This document shows, in pieces, positions 15,021 to 22,591 of a stretch of DNA of 35,953 bases (position 1 is its first letter; each line of letters begins with the position of its first letter). Position numbers and translations under genes: made by a program. The notes beneath the pieces are model-generated. The model was not told where the DNA came from. It worked only from the letters and a program-made list of their open reading frames with translations, and searched no databases. The stretch comes from an uncultured Lachnospiraceae bacterium. Its GTDB lineage: Bacteria > Bacillota > Clostridia > Lachnospirales > Lachnospiraceae. The stretch is taken from the NCBI GenBank assembly GCA_910587295.1, contig CAJULP010000057.1, positions 1 to 35,953 of the forward strand, written 5' to 3'.

Positions 15021-16373
15021 ATGGCGGTTAAAGTATTTTTGATGGTATATCAAAACGTGGAAATGCTGGGGCTTAATTTAGAATGTTTAACGTCCATGTC
15101 GGGCATATCCAAAGAAGACATCGTGGTCATTGATATGGGGATTGATGGCCGGGTTGGAACCTGGCTTAAGGAGCAGGAAGAATATGACTATCTGTGTGCG
15201 GATAAGCTGGAGAATTATGCAGGGATCTTAAATGCTGCTGTAAGGGAATTTACCCATGACGAAGATATCCTGCTGTTAAATGCCAACACGATCTGCCTAG
15301 GGGACTGCATCCGGCAGTTGGAAAAAACCTGCTCACTTGAAGAAAAAACAGGTGCCGCAATGTCCGTAAACTTTGCGTCCGTCTGTTCACGGGAAATGGA
15401 TATTCCGGATGCGTGGGATTGGGTGAAGGGAATGGAGGAGGAAGCAGGAACACGGCTTTCCTTGAAAATTTCCGGGGAATGTGTTTTGCTTGCCCGCAGG
15501 TTCCTTGCGGATTTGGGAGAGTTTGACGGGCAATTGCTTCTTCCGGATACGGTGATGCTGGATTATTCTTTCCGGGGATTAAATAAAAAGTGGAAACTGG
15601 TAACGGTAAAAGACGCGGTTTCCTATGAACTTATTCCCCATAGGGATTTTTATGCTGCCATTTTAGGTAAAGATGCGGGCAGGGATGTCCTTAAGGCAAA
15701 GTGGGGAATGAACTATTTTAACACCATCCCCAACAAAAGTCTTGTGGATGTCATCGACAGAAAAGAGGATGAGGTATTTTCCCTGCTGGAAGTGGGATGT
15801 GACTGCGGCGCTAATATGTCGGAAATAAAGAACCGGTTTCCCGGGGCAAGTCTGTACGGACTGGAGATCAATCCTGATGCCGCAAAGATTGCCGCCTGTT
15901 TTGGGGAGGTCTTGACAGGAAATATTGAGGAAAATGGGTTACCCTATGAAGGGCAGGTCTTTGACTATATTTTGTTCGGCGACGTGCTGGAGCACCTAAG
16001 GGATCCGGAACAGGTGATTGCTTATTGCAGGCAGTTTCTAAGGCCCGGCGGGAAAGTCATTGCTTCCATTCCGAACCTGATGCATTATACGGTGCTTAAG
16101 GAATTGTTGCAAGGGGATTTTACATATCAGGATACAGGGCTTCTGGACAGAACCCATATCCATTTCTTCACCTACAATGAGATTATCAGGATGTTTGCGC
16201 GCACCGGATACGAAATCACGTCCTGCACCTATCTGATGTATGGCGATATGCAGGAAAAAGACAGACAGTTCGTGGCGGAGCTTAAACAATTGGGCGGCGG
16301 AGAGACTTTCTTTTTTCTGGCATATCAATATTTAGTGGTGGCGGATGGAAAGGTTTCGAGGGGAATATCATGA
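15021..16373 (+). CDS. Glycosyltransferase-like / SAM methyltransferase fusion
   Basis: This protein has 450 residues from the ATG at 15021, which has GGGAGA upstream; the frame stays open to a GTG at 14994. Residues about 1-240 look like a GT2-type domain (VKVFLMVYQN, DEDILLLNANTI in the metal-binding region). Residues about 250-410 are a class I methyltransferase: motif I LLEVGCDCGANM at 255-266, then YGLEINPDAA and DYILFGDVLEHLRDPEQVI, followed by a methyltransf_23-like HFFTYNEI segment. One protein could therefore add and methylate a sugar. It overlaps the next gene by 4 bp. Confidence 0.85.
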   Translation: MAVKVFLMVYQNVEMLGLNLECLTSMSGISKEDIVVIDMGIDGRVGTWLKEQEEYDYLCADKLENYAGILNAAVREFTHDEDILLLNANTICLGDCIRQLEKTCSLEEKTGAAMSVNFASVCSREMDIPDAWDWVKGMEEEAGTRLSLKISGECVLLARRFLADLGEFDGQLLLPDTVMLDYSFRGLNKKWKLVTVKDAVSYELIPHRDFYAAILGKDAGRDVLKAKWGMNYFNTIPNKSLVDVIDRKEDEVFSLLEVGCDCGANMSEIKNRFPGASLYGLEINPDAAKIAACFGEVLTGNIEENGLPYEGQVFDYILFGDVLEHLRDPEQVIAYCRQFLRPGGKVIASIPNLMHYTVLKELLQGDFTYQDTGLLDRTHIHFFTYNEIIRMFARTGYEITSCTYLMYGDMQEKDRQFVAELKQLGGGETFFFLAYQYLVVADGKVSRGIS

Positions 16374-17404
16374 AGATAACCGTACTTTGCCCCAAGGACA
16401 TCCATGGGGAATTGCTGGGTGAGTTTGCAAAGATCTTGTCCGCAGGCGGTAAAAACAGCATCAATCAATATACCTTGGAACAGTTTAACCTTACCCGAAT
16501 CCAGTTTTCCGGTGCGGATCTTGTGGTCACTGTCAATCTTTACGGATTTGAGTTTACTACCCTTACAGGCGGGATTTCGTATAATCTATGGAACACGAAA
16601 TTCGTGCATTTTTTACTGGATGAAAACCTGCCTGATGAAAAATATCTGGCTCATCCCCTTAGTATTTCCATGTTTTTCTTTTGCAAAGGAACGGGTTATC
16701 AGAAATATTTGCAAAAAAGGTATCCTCTGATTCCTTACCTGGAAGCAATAACAGGGTGGCGGGAAGATGCAGGGGAGAAGGCAGTAAAGGAAAATGCCGC
16801 CTGTCTGGCAGCCCTGGTATGGAAAGCGGCAGAAAAATGCGGCCTGTCATTACGGCTTTTGCCGGAGCTGGAAGCGGAATGCTATTTTAGGCAGTTAGAG
16901 GAAGAATGGCCTAAAGTGGAGGAGGCCTGCCGGTATATCAATGGCAGGATGCGGGAAGCCCTGGCGGATGGGGATGATAGGAAACTGCTTTCACTGATTC
17001 CTTATATGGAATCGGGAAAAGGGAAAAGGGCCTGGAAGTATGTGGGAGGAGTCCGGAAGATTCTGCGGGTGTTACAGACGATTTCTCTGGAAACAAAATA
17101 CCGGATGATACCTTTTCATTCCGGATGCCGATCCAAGGATGAGCTGATGGAGAAATATCAGGTCATGGTGTTTGCGCTCCGGCGGCTGGAAAACCGATTG
17201 TCGGAAGAATCCGTGGCGGAGGCAAAGCGGTTTTTAAAAGGGGCAGGGATATCTCCTTTTGCGGTTTATCTGGCACTGCAAAATGAACTTTTTTTGGATA
17301 AGGCGCAAAAGCATGGGAAACTGGCAGAGGTATTTGTGGATACCTGGACGGAAGGGGAGAAACTTCTTTTCGCACAATTAACGGACATGGAAAGAAAGGG
17401 ATAA
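16370..17404 (+). CDS. Unrecognised protein of the glycosylation island
   Basis: I cannot assign this 344-residue protein. It has no membrane helix or signal peptide. The N-terminal 130 residues (MKITVLCPKD, FSGADLVVTVNLYGFEF, NTKFVHFLLDENLPDEKYL, FFCKGTGYQKYLQKRYP) have the rhythm of the acceptor half of CgeB/DUF3880 glycosyltransferases, where a similar FVHFLLDE-like strand occurs. No donor-binding half follows. The C-terminal 200 residues are helical and charged. It might be a non-catalytic partner of the neighbouring enzymes. It is linked by 4-bp (upstream) and near-contiguous (downstream) junctions, so co-translation is likely. Confidence 0.75.
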   Translation: MKITVLCPKDIHGELLGEFAKILSAGGKNSINQYTLEQFNLTRIQFSGADLVVTVNLYGFEFTTLTGGISYNLWNTKFVHFLLDENLPDEKYLAHPLSISMFFFCKGTGYQKYLQKRYPLIPYLEAITGWREDAGEKAVKENAACLAALVWKAAEKCGLSLRLLPELEAECYFRQLEEEWPKVEEACRYINGRMREALADGDDRKLLSLIPYMESGKGKRAWKYVGGVRKILRVLQTISLETKYRMIPFHSGCRSKDELMEKYQVMVFALRRLENRLSEESVAEAKRFLKGAGISPFAVYLALQNELFLDKAQKHGKLAEVFVDTWTEGEKLLFAQLTDMERKG

Positions 17405-17407
17405 CCT

Positions 17408-18067
17408 GTGGAAAATAAAAAGTTTTGTTTTATCATCTGTACGGACAACCCGGTCTTTTTGGAGGAATGTGTCCATTATCTGCAGCATTTGGCTGCTCCC
17501 AAAGGATATGACATGGATCTTTTGACGGTAAAGGATGCCGTGTCCATGGCTTCAGGCTATCAGGAGGCCATGGAACAATCGGATGCCAAATATAAGATTT
17601 ACATGCATCAGGATGTGTTTATTCTAAACAGGAATTTTCTGGCGGATGTCTTGGCTGTTTTTGAGGATGACCCGGAAATCGGCATGATCGGAATGGTAGG
17701 GTATGAAAAAATGTCAGTGGATGGGATCATGTGGCATCAAAAAAGGATAGAGGATAGTTCCCTTCCCTCCGGCGGGTATACTTATGCGGCAGTGGTGGAC
17801 GGATTTTTGCTGGCAACACAATACGATCTTCCGTGGAATGCGGCGGTTCTCACAGGGTTTGATTTTTATGACGCCTTCCAGTGTATGGAGTTCTTGAGGG
17901 CGGGGTATAAGATTGCGGTTCCGGCACAGAATCCGCCCTGGTGCCTGCATGATGATGGCAGACTGTCAAATATGAGTAAATATGATAAGTACCGGCAGCT
18001 TTTCCTGAAAAAATATGGGGATGCACTGGGGAAAGATTATCGTCAAATCATAAGGGGGATGTCATGA
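17408..18067 (+). CDS. GT2-like glycosyltransferase, stand-alone homologue of the 8729-10633 N-terminal half
   Basis: This 219-residue protein starts with GTG. It matches the first half of the large fused enzyme motif by motif: CFIICTDNPVFLEE, VSMASGYQEAMEQSDAKYKIYMHQDVFIL, GIMWHQ, VVDGFLLATQYDLPWN and GFDFYDAFQCMEFLRAGYKI. The HQD triplet occupies the place of the metal-binding DxD. It overlaps the next gene by 4 bp, and that gene matches the second half of the fused enzyme. The pair 17408-19200 is therefore a split version of 8729-10633. Confidence 0.87.
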   Translation: MENKKFCFIICTDNPVFLEECVHYLQHLAAPKGYDMDLLTVKDAVSMASGYQEAMEQSDAKYKIYMHQDVFILNRNFLADVLAVFEDDPEIGMIGMVGYEKMSVDGIMWHQKRIEDSSLPSGGYTYAAVVDGFLLATQYDLPWNAAVLTGFDFYDAFQCMEFLRAGYKIAVPAQNPPWCLHDDGRLSNMSKYDKYRQLFLKKYGDALGKDYRQIIRGMS

Positions 18068-19200
18068 AAATACTGCTTTTTGATGCAGGTTCCTATACTT
18101 ACAGAGATGTTTTGACAGCGTTTACAAAGATGGGGCATAGCTGCCGGACGGTGTTTTATCATTTTCCGGACCGGTATGAGGATGTTTTTTTTGAGGAACG
18201 CCTGACGGAATATCTTGCGGAGCATACTTATGATCGTGTGTTCAGCGTTAACTTTTTCCCCCTTGTTGCCAAAGTGTGTGACCGCTGTCATATCAGGTAT
18301 CTGTCATGGTCCTACGACAGTCCGCTGGAGGAACGGTTGCAGGATTTTTTTCAGTATGAGACCAACCGGATTTTCCTTTTTGACCGTTTGGAAGCGGAGG
18401 AATACCGGAAGAAGGGCTTTCAGAATGTGCGCCACCTCCCCCTGGCGGTTGACACAGACCGGCTGGACGGGATACTGGCAGGAAAGAATCCACCGCAAAA
18501 GTTCTGCGGCCGGGTTTCTTTTGTCGGGAAGATTTATGATTCTCCTCTGGATGGCCTGCTGTCTTTGGCGGATGATTATTGCAAAGGGTATATCCAGGGA
18601 ATCCTGCAGGCGCAGATGAGAGTGTATGGGGCTTATTTTGTGGAAGAATTATTGACGGATGACCTTTTGGAGAAGATCAATCTTTCTTATGAAAAAATCG
18701 GGCAGAAAAGAGTGTGGCTTACTAGACGGGGGCTTTCCCATGCGGTGGCGGCTAAGATCACACAGCAGGAACGCAGGGAGCTTTTAATGTTGTCAGCAGA
18801 GCGTTTTGATACCCGGCTTTATACTTATGCAGGAACATTGCCGGAGGGAATGCCCAAAAACTGCGGGCTGCTTAAATATTATGAAGAAATGCCATTTGTG
18901 TTCCGGCACAGTCATTTGAACCTTAATATCACGCTGAAGGACATCCGGTCGGGGATTCCCCTTCGGGCGTTGGATATTATGGGAAGCAAAGGTGTGCTTT
19001 TATCAAATTATCAGCCGGAACTGGCAGAATGGTTCCAGGATAACGTGGATGTGATCTTGTACGGGAGCCTCAAGGAGGCCCTGGACAAGATGGATTTTTA
19101 CCTGAAACATGAGGATCTTCGCAAGAAGATCGCTTTAAACGGTTATAGGAAAGTTAAAAGATATTTTTCCTATGAAGAGAGGATCCGGCAGATTCTTTAG
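18064..19200 (+). CDS. CgeB-like glycosyltransferase, homologue of the 8729-10633 C-terminal half
   Basis: This 378-residue GT-B enzyme has an acceptor-side motif IRYLSWSYDSPLEERL. Its donor side carries HSHLNLNITLKDIRSGIPLRALDIMGSKGVLLSNYQPEL and a C-terminal IALNGYRKVKRYFSYEERI. The same elements occur in the same order in 8729-10633. The coding start overlaps the previous stop (ATGA). It is the last gene of the island; its stop overlaps the tail of a convergent gene by 3-4 bp and no terminator separates them. Confidence 0.88.
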   Translation: MKILLFDAGSYTYRDVLTAFTKMGHSCRTVFYHFPDRYEDVFFEERLTEYLAEHTYDRVFSVNFFPLVAKVCDRCHIRYLSWSYDSPLEERLQDFFQYETNRIFLFDRLEAEEYRKKGFQNVRHLPLAVDTDRLDGILAGKNPPQKFCGRVSFVGKIYDSPLDGLLSLADDYCKGYIQGILQAQMRVYGAYFVEELLTDDLLEKINLSYEKIGQKRVWLTRRGLSHAVAAKITQQERRELLMLSAERFDTRLYTYAGTLPEGMPKNCGLLKYYEEMPFVFRHSHLNLNITLKDIRSGIPLRALDIMGSKGVLLSNYQPELAEWFQDNVDVILYGSLKEALDKMDFYLKHEDLRKKIALNGYRKVKRYFSYEERIRQIL

Positions 19201-19538
19201 GAAATATGCTGGGAGATCCAATCAAAGTATTTTTTGCGCTTCATGTAAGCAAGCTTGTATTTGCTTCCGTCCTTTGTCGTGATCATGATTCCGAAAGGGA
19301 AGAAAGGCGGCGTCATACAGGTCTTCACAGACGCAATATCTTTCATTTCAATTTCCCAGCTTACGCTTTCCGTTCCGATCAATCCGGATGCCAGAAATAC
19401 GATACGCTGGTCTGTAAGATATGTTTTTCCGGAAACCTGACTGCTGAGGGTCTGTTTTGGTGATTTCCAGCAGTCAGCGGTTACTTTTTCCGCAAAAACG
19501 TTTTCACCGGGTCTTGCTTCAAATACTTGTTTTGCCAT
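19197..19538 (-). CDS. GRAM/PH-like domain protein
   Basis: This is a 113-residue cytoplasmic protein. The pattern VSGKTYLTDQRIVFLASG, then WEIEMKDIASVKT, then FGIMITTKDGSKYKLAYMKRKKYFDWI is typical of bacterial GRAM/PH-like domains, whose ligands are mostly unknown. The start was set at the ATG with AAGGAG 9 nt upstream; an ATG eight codons earlier (19562) contains that ribosome site. It has its own promoter and is transcribed toward the glycan island, with which it shares its final bases. Confidence 0.75.
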   Translation of the reverse strand: MAKQVFEARPGENVFAEKVTADCWKSPKQTLSSQVSGKTYLTDQRIVFLASGLIGTESVSWEIEMKDIASVKTCMTPPFFPFGIMITTKDGSKYKLAYMKRKKYFDWISQHIS

Positions 19539-19588
19539 AACTGTTTTCTCCTTGCTTTTCATGATGAAATGGTAATGATTTAAGTAGA

Positions 19589-19617
19589 ATTATAGCAGAA
19601 ACTGTGCTTTCCTGCAA
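19589..19617 (-). promoter_or_regulatory. Promoter of the GRAM-like gene
   Basis: On the minus strand TTGCAG (19617-19612) and TATAAT (19594-19589) are separated by 17 bp. It stands back to back with the promoter at 19636-19664. Confidence 0.7.
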
Positions 19618-19635
19618 GGGGAGGGCTTTTTGTCC

Positions 19636-19664
19636 TTGACAGTTTTGGGGACCGTGGATAAAAT
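19636..19664 (+). promoter_or_regulatory. Promoter of the GNAT-MFS transcription unit
   Basis: A consensus -35 box TTGACA (19636-19641), a 17-bp spacer and a -10 box TAAAAT (19659-19664) lie 46 bp before the acetyltransferase start. It is a strong vegetative-type promoter. Confidence 0.75.
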
Positions 19665-19710
19665 GTATAAAATATATTTATGCTTATCATCCAAACGGGA
19701 GGGAATCATT

Positions 19711-20277
19711 ATGTTAGAGACAAAACGACTGTACATGCGCCCCTGGGAAGAGGCCGACGCGGAAATCCTGTATCAATATGCAAAAGATGAGGCGGTAGGC
19801 CCGGCAGCCGGCTGGCCGGTACATACCAGTGTGGAAAACAGCAGGGAGATCATAAAAGGCGTGTTGTCCGAACCGGAAACCTATGCGGTTATTTTGAAAG
19901 AGACAGGGGAGCCTGTAGGCAGCATAGGGCTGATGGTGGGGAAGTACAGCGGCAAAAAGATAGGAGAAGAGGAAGGGGAGATCGGATATTGGATCGGCGT
20001 GCCTTATTGGGGGCAGGGGCTGATCCCGGAGGCTGTCCTTGAAATGATGCGGTATGGGTTTGAGGAACTGGGGCTTAAAGCAGTCTGGTGCGGTTACTAT
20101 GACGGCAATGAAAAATCCCGCCGGGTTCAGGAAAAATGCGGTTTTGCGTATCATCATACGATTGAGGGCGTGGAGTGTTCTTTGCTGGGGGAAATAAGGA
20201 CGGAGCACATTTCCCGTATCACGAAAGAGCAGTATGAAGAAAGAAAAGGTAACGGCAGTGATGGAAAAAATGAATGA
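19711..20277 (+). CDS. GNAT-family N-acetyltransferase (RimJ/RimL-like)
   Basis: This is a 188-residue acetyltransferase. The opening LETKRLYMRPWEEADAEILYQYAKD is standard for the Acetyltransf_3 group. Strand 4 and the acetyl-CoA region are seen in EIGYWIGVPYWGQGLIPEAVLEMMRYGFEELGL, and the end is NEKSRRVQEKCGFAYHHT. The substrate (protein N-terminus or small amine) cannot be told. The start follows GGGAGGG at a good distance. Its 3' end overlaps the following transporter gene, so the two are probably co-expressed. Confidence 0.9.
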   Translation: MLETKRLYMRPWEEADAEILYQYAKDEAVGPAAGWPVHTSVENSREIIKGVLSEPETYAVILKETGEPVGSIGLMVGKYSGKKIGEEEGEIGYWIGVPYWGQGLIPEAVLEMMRYGFEELGLKAVWCGYYDGNEKSRRVQEKCGFAYHHTIEGVECSLLGEIRTEHISRITKEQYEERKGNGSDGKNE

Positions 20278-21505
20278 TAGAAGGACGAAACTCACTTGCT
20301 ATTTTACCAATCTTGTAATGTCCTCGGTGTTCAGCCTGCCGCCCCTTTTATTTGCGGCATTCAGGGAAATGTATGGGATATCATATACACTGCTTGGAAC
20401 CCTGGTTCTTATCAATTTTTGTACGCAATTGGGGATTGATCTGATTTTTAGTTTTTTCAGCAGATATTTTAATATTCATAAAACTATCCGTTTGATGCCG
20501 CTTATCACTGCGGCAGGCTTATTTGTGTATGCCCTGATCCCGATGCTGTTTCCGCAGTATGCTTACATCGGACTAGCTGCCGGAACCTTTATTTTTTCCT
20601 TTGCGGCAGGGCTTGGAGAAGTGCTGATAAGCCCGACGATCGCGGCATTGCCGTCGGATACGCCTGAAAAAGACATGAGTGTTCTCCACTCGTTATACGG
20701 TTATGGTGTTGTGGGTGTTGTTCTCATCAGTACCTTGTTTTTACAATTTGCCGGAAAGGAATATTGGGTGTACTTGACGTTCTTTTGGGCATCACTGCCG
20801 GTAATTGCATCTATCCTGCTAAGGAGGTCACCGCTTCCTGATATGGATATGAGCCAGGAGGGATCAAAGTCTGCCGGCGCTAAACGAAGGATCAAGGGGC
20901 TTGTTTTGTGCATGATGTGCATTTTCTTAGGTGCGTGCGCCGAAAATACCATGACAAACTGGATTTCTGTTTATGCGGAGAACGCATTACAGATACCTAA
21001 AGTCTGGGGAGATATCCTTGGCATGTCCGTATTTGCAATACTGCTTGCCCTCACCAGATCGGCTTACGCAAAATTCGGGAGAAATATTTTTAAGACGTTG
21101 ATGGTCAGTATGTGTGGAGCTGCTGTATGTTATGCTGCCGTTGCGTTTTCGCCTAATGCGGTATTGTCCTTGATCGCCTGTGTTGCACTTGGTGTCTGTA
21201 CCTCCATGCTCTGGCCGGGAACCCTGATCTTGATGGAAGAGAAAATTCCCGGAGCCGGTGTTGCCGCCTATGCTTTAATGGCGGCAGGCGGGGATCTTGG
21301 CGCTTCCATTGCACCGCAGGCGCTTGGAATCGTTGTGGATCGTATTTCTCTTACCAAGTGGTCGGAAACAATCGGCAATGCCATGTTATTAACGCCGGAA
21401 CAGGTTGGGTTTAAGACAGGGATGCTGGGTGCGTCTATTTTTCCCATTTTTGGGGTAATTCTTTTAACGTATATGAAAAAGTATTTCGAAAAACAAACTT
21501 TATAG
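20234..21505 (+). CDS. Major facilitator superfamily transporter
   Basis: This protein of up to 423 residues has about twelve hydrophobic helices and a central cytoplasmic loop (about 200-225, LLRRSPLPDMDMSQEGSKSAGAKRR). The layout resembles sugar-permease-like MFS proteins (FucP/YfkF type), including EVLISPTIAALPSDTPEKDMSVLHSLYGYGVVG. The substrate is unknown. The start is not decided: ATGs at 20234, 20261 and 20270 are in frame with only weak ribosome sites, and all overlap the acetyltransferase end. Confidence 0.87.
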   Translation: MKKEKVTAVMEKMNDRRTKLTCYFTNLVMSSVFSLPPLLFAAFREMYGISYTLLGTLVLINFCTQLGIDLIFSFFSRYFNIHKTIRLMPLITAAGLFVYALIPMLFPQYAYIGLAAGTFIFSFAAGLGEVLISPTIAALPSDTPEKDMSVLHSLYGYGVVGVVLISTLFLQFAGKEYWVYLTFFWASLPVIASILLRRSPLPDMDMSQEGSKSAGAKRRIKGLVLCMMCIFLGACAENTMTNWISVYAENALQIPKVWGDILGMSVFAILLALTRSAYAKFGRNIFKTLMVSMCGAAVCYAAVAFSPNAVLSLIACVALGVCTSMLWPGTLILMEEKIPGAGVAAYALMAAGGDLGASIAPQALGIVVDRISLTKWSETIGNAMLLTPEQVGFKTGMLGASIFPIFGVILLTYMKKYFEKQTL

Positions 21506-21546
21506 GAATTTTGTGGAGTCCTGTAAAGCAGAATCAGGAGAGTTAA

Positions 21547-22503
21547 ATGAAAAGTATGACGAAAAGTAAACAGGATAGACAGACGATCAGATCAATGGCA
21601 GAGAAGTTTTTTCCGGCGGAAAAGCTGGAAGGCTGTGTGGAGCTGACAGAAGGATATTTTAACGTTGCTTATGAAGTTTCCTTAAGTGGTGGGAAGCAGG
21701 TGATCTTAAAGGTTGCCCCTTCGCCGGAAATTAGAGTAATGACATATGAAAAGAATATAATGTACAGTGAAGTGGAGGCTATGAAGATGGCTGAGAAAAG
21801 CGGCGGCATTCCTGTTCCGTCCATGCTGGGATATGACGATAGCTGTACGATATGTAATTCCCCCTATTTTTTTATGGAAAAGCTGGAAGGAAAAAGCCTG
21901 AATGCGGTAAAGGATACACTGTCATCGGATCAAATTGCGGATATTAAAATTGAGACCGGGAGAATAAACCGGAGGATCAATGAGATTACCAGCCCCTGCT
22001 TTGGCTATCCCGGGCAGCCGGAATTTCAGGGGGATACATGGTATCCGGTTTTTTGCAAGATGCTGGAAGCGGGCGTTGGCGACGCACAAAAGGGCAATGT
22101 GGATTTGAGAATTTCCGTGGATGAGCTATGGGAATGTCTAGAAAAGGACAAGGATCTGTTTGATGAAGTGTCTGAGCCCAAATTGGTCCACTGGGATTGC
22201 TGGGATGGGAATATTTTTGTCAAGGACGGGAAGGTTACCGGGATCATAGACTGGGAACGGAGCATTTGGGGCGACCCGCTTATGGAAGTCGGGTTCCGCA
22301 CCTATTCTGACAATGCGTCTTTTTTGGAAGGGTATGGGATGCCCGTGCTTAGTGAAAGCGAAAAACGCAGAGCGTTGTGGTATGATATTTATTTACTGGT
22401 CTTAGTGTCTTTGGAATGTGAATACCGGAAATATGATACGATGGATATGTATGAATGGTCAACAGGATTATTGAAAAAGCAGTTTAAAAGCCTGATAGGT
22501 TGA
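21547..22503 (+). CDS. Aminoglycoside phosphotransferase-family (APH-like) kinase
   Basis: This is a 318-residue eukaryotic-type small-molecule kinase. The N-lobe shows GYFNVAYEVSL and QVILKVAPS (ATP-binding Lys). The Brenner motif is HWDCWDGN with catalytic D217 and metal ligand N222, followed by the second metal motif IIDWERSIWGDP (D235). Substrates in this family include antibiotics, choline, sugars and homoserine. There is no reason here to call it a resistance gene. An AGGAGAG site precedes the ATG. Confidence 0.88.
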   Translation: MKSMTKSKQDRQTIRSMAEKFFPAEKLEGCVELTEGYFNVAYEVSLSGGKQVILKVAPSPEIRVMTYEKNIMYSEVEAMKMAEKSGGIPVPSMLGYDDSCTICNSPYFFMEKLEGKSLNAVKDTLSSDQIADIKIETGRINRRINEITSPCFGYPGQPEFQGDTWYPVFCKMLEAGVGDAQKGNVDLRISVDELWECLEKDKDLFDEVSEPKLVHWDCWDGNIFVKDGKVTGIIDWERSIWGDPLMEVGFRTYSDNASFLEGYGMPVLSESEKRRALWYDIYLLVLVSLECEYRKYDTMDMYEWSTGLLKKQFKSLIG

Positions 22504-22512
22504 AAATTTTTC

Positions 22513-22541
22513 TTGACCTTTAAATCTTACAAATGTAATAT
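22513..22541 (+). promoter_or_regulatory. PBP promoter with a perfect BlaI/MecI-type operator
   Basis: The -35 box TTGACC (22513-22518) and -10 box TAATAT (22536-22541) are 17 bp apart. TTACA-AA-TGTAA (22527-22538), a perfect palindrome containing the BlaI/MecI core TACA-N2-TGTA, sits in the spacer and overlaps the -10. A bound repressor would block RNA polymerase. The likely repressor is the BlaI homologue at 25721-26089. Confidence 0.75.
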
Positions 22542-22591
22542 ATAAGAAAGACGAAACAGTTCATTTGCAGGAAAGGATAAAAAAGGTCAGT

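Noticed and set aside
21547..22503. Calling the APH-like kinase an antibiotic resistance gene.
   Set aside because: Only the general kinase motifs are visible; the family phosphorylates many substrates and no resistance context is present.
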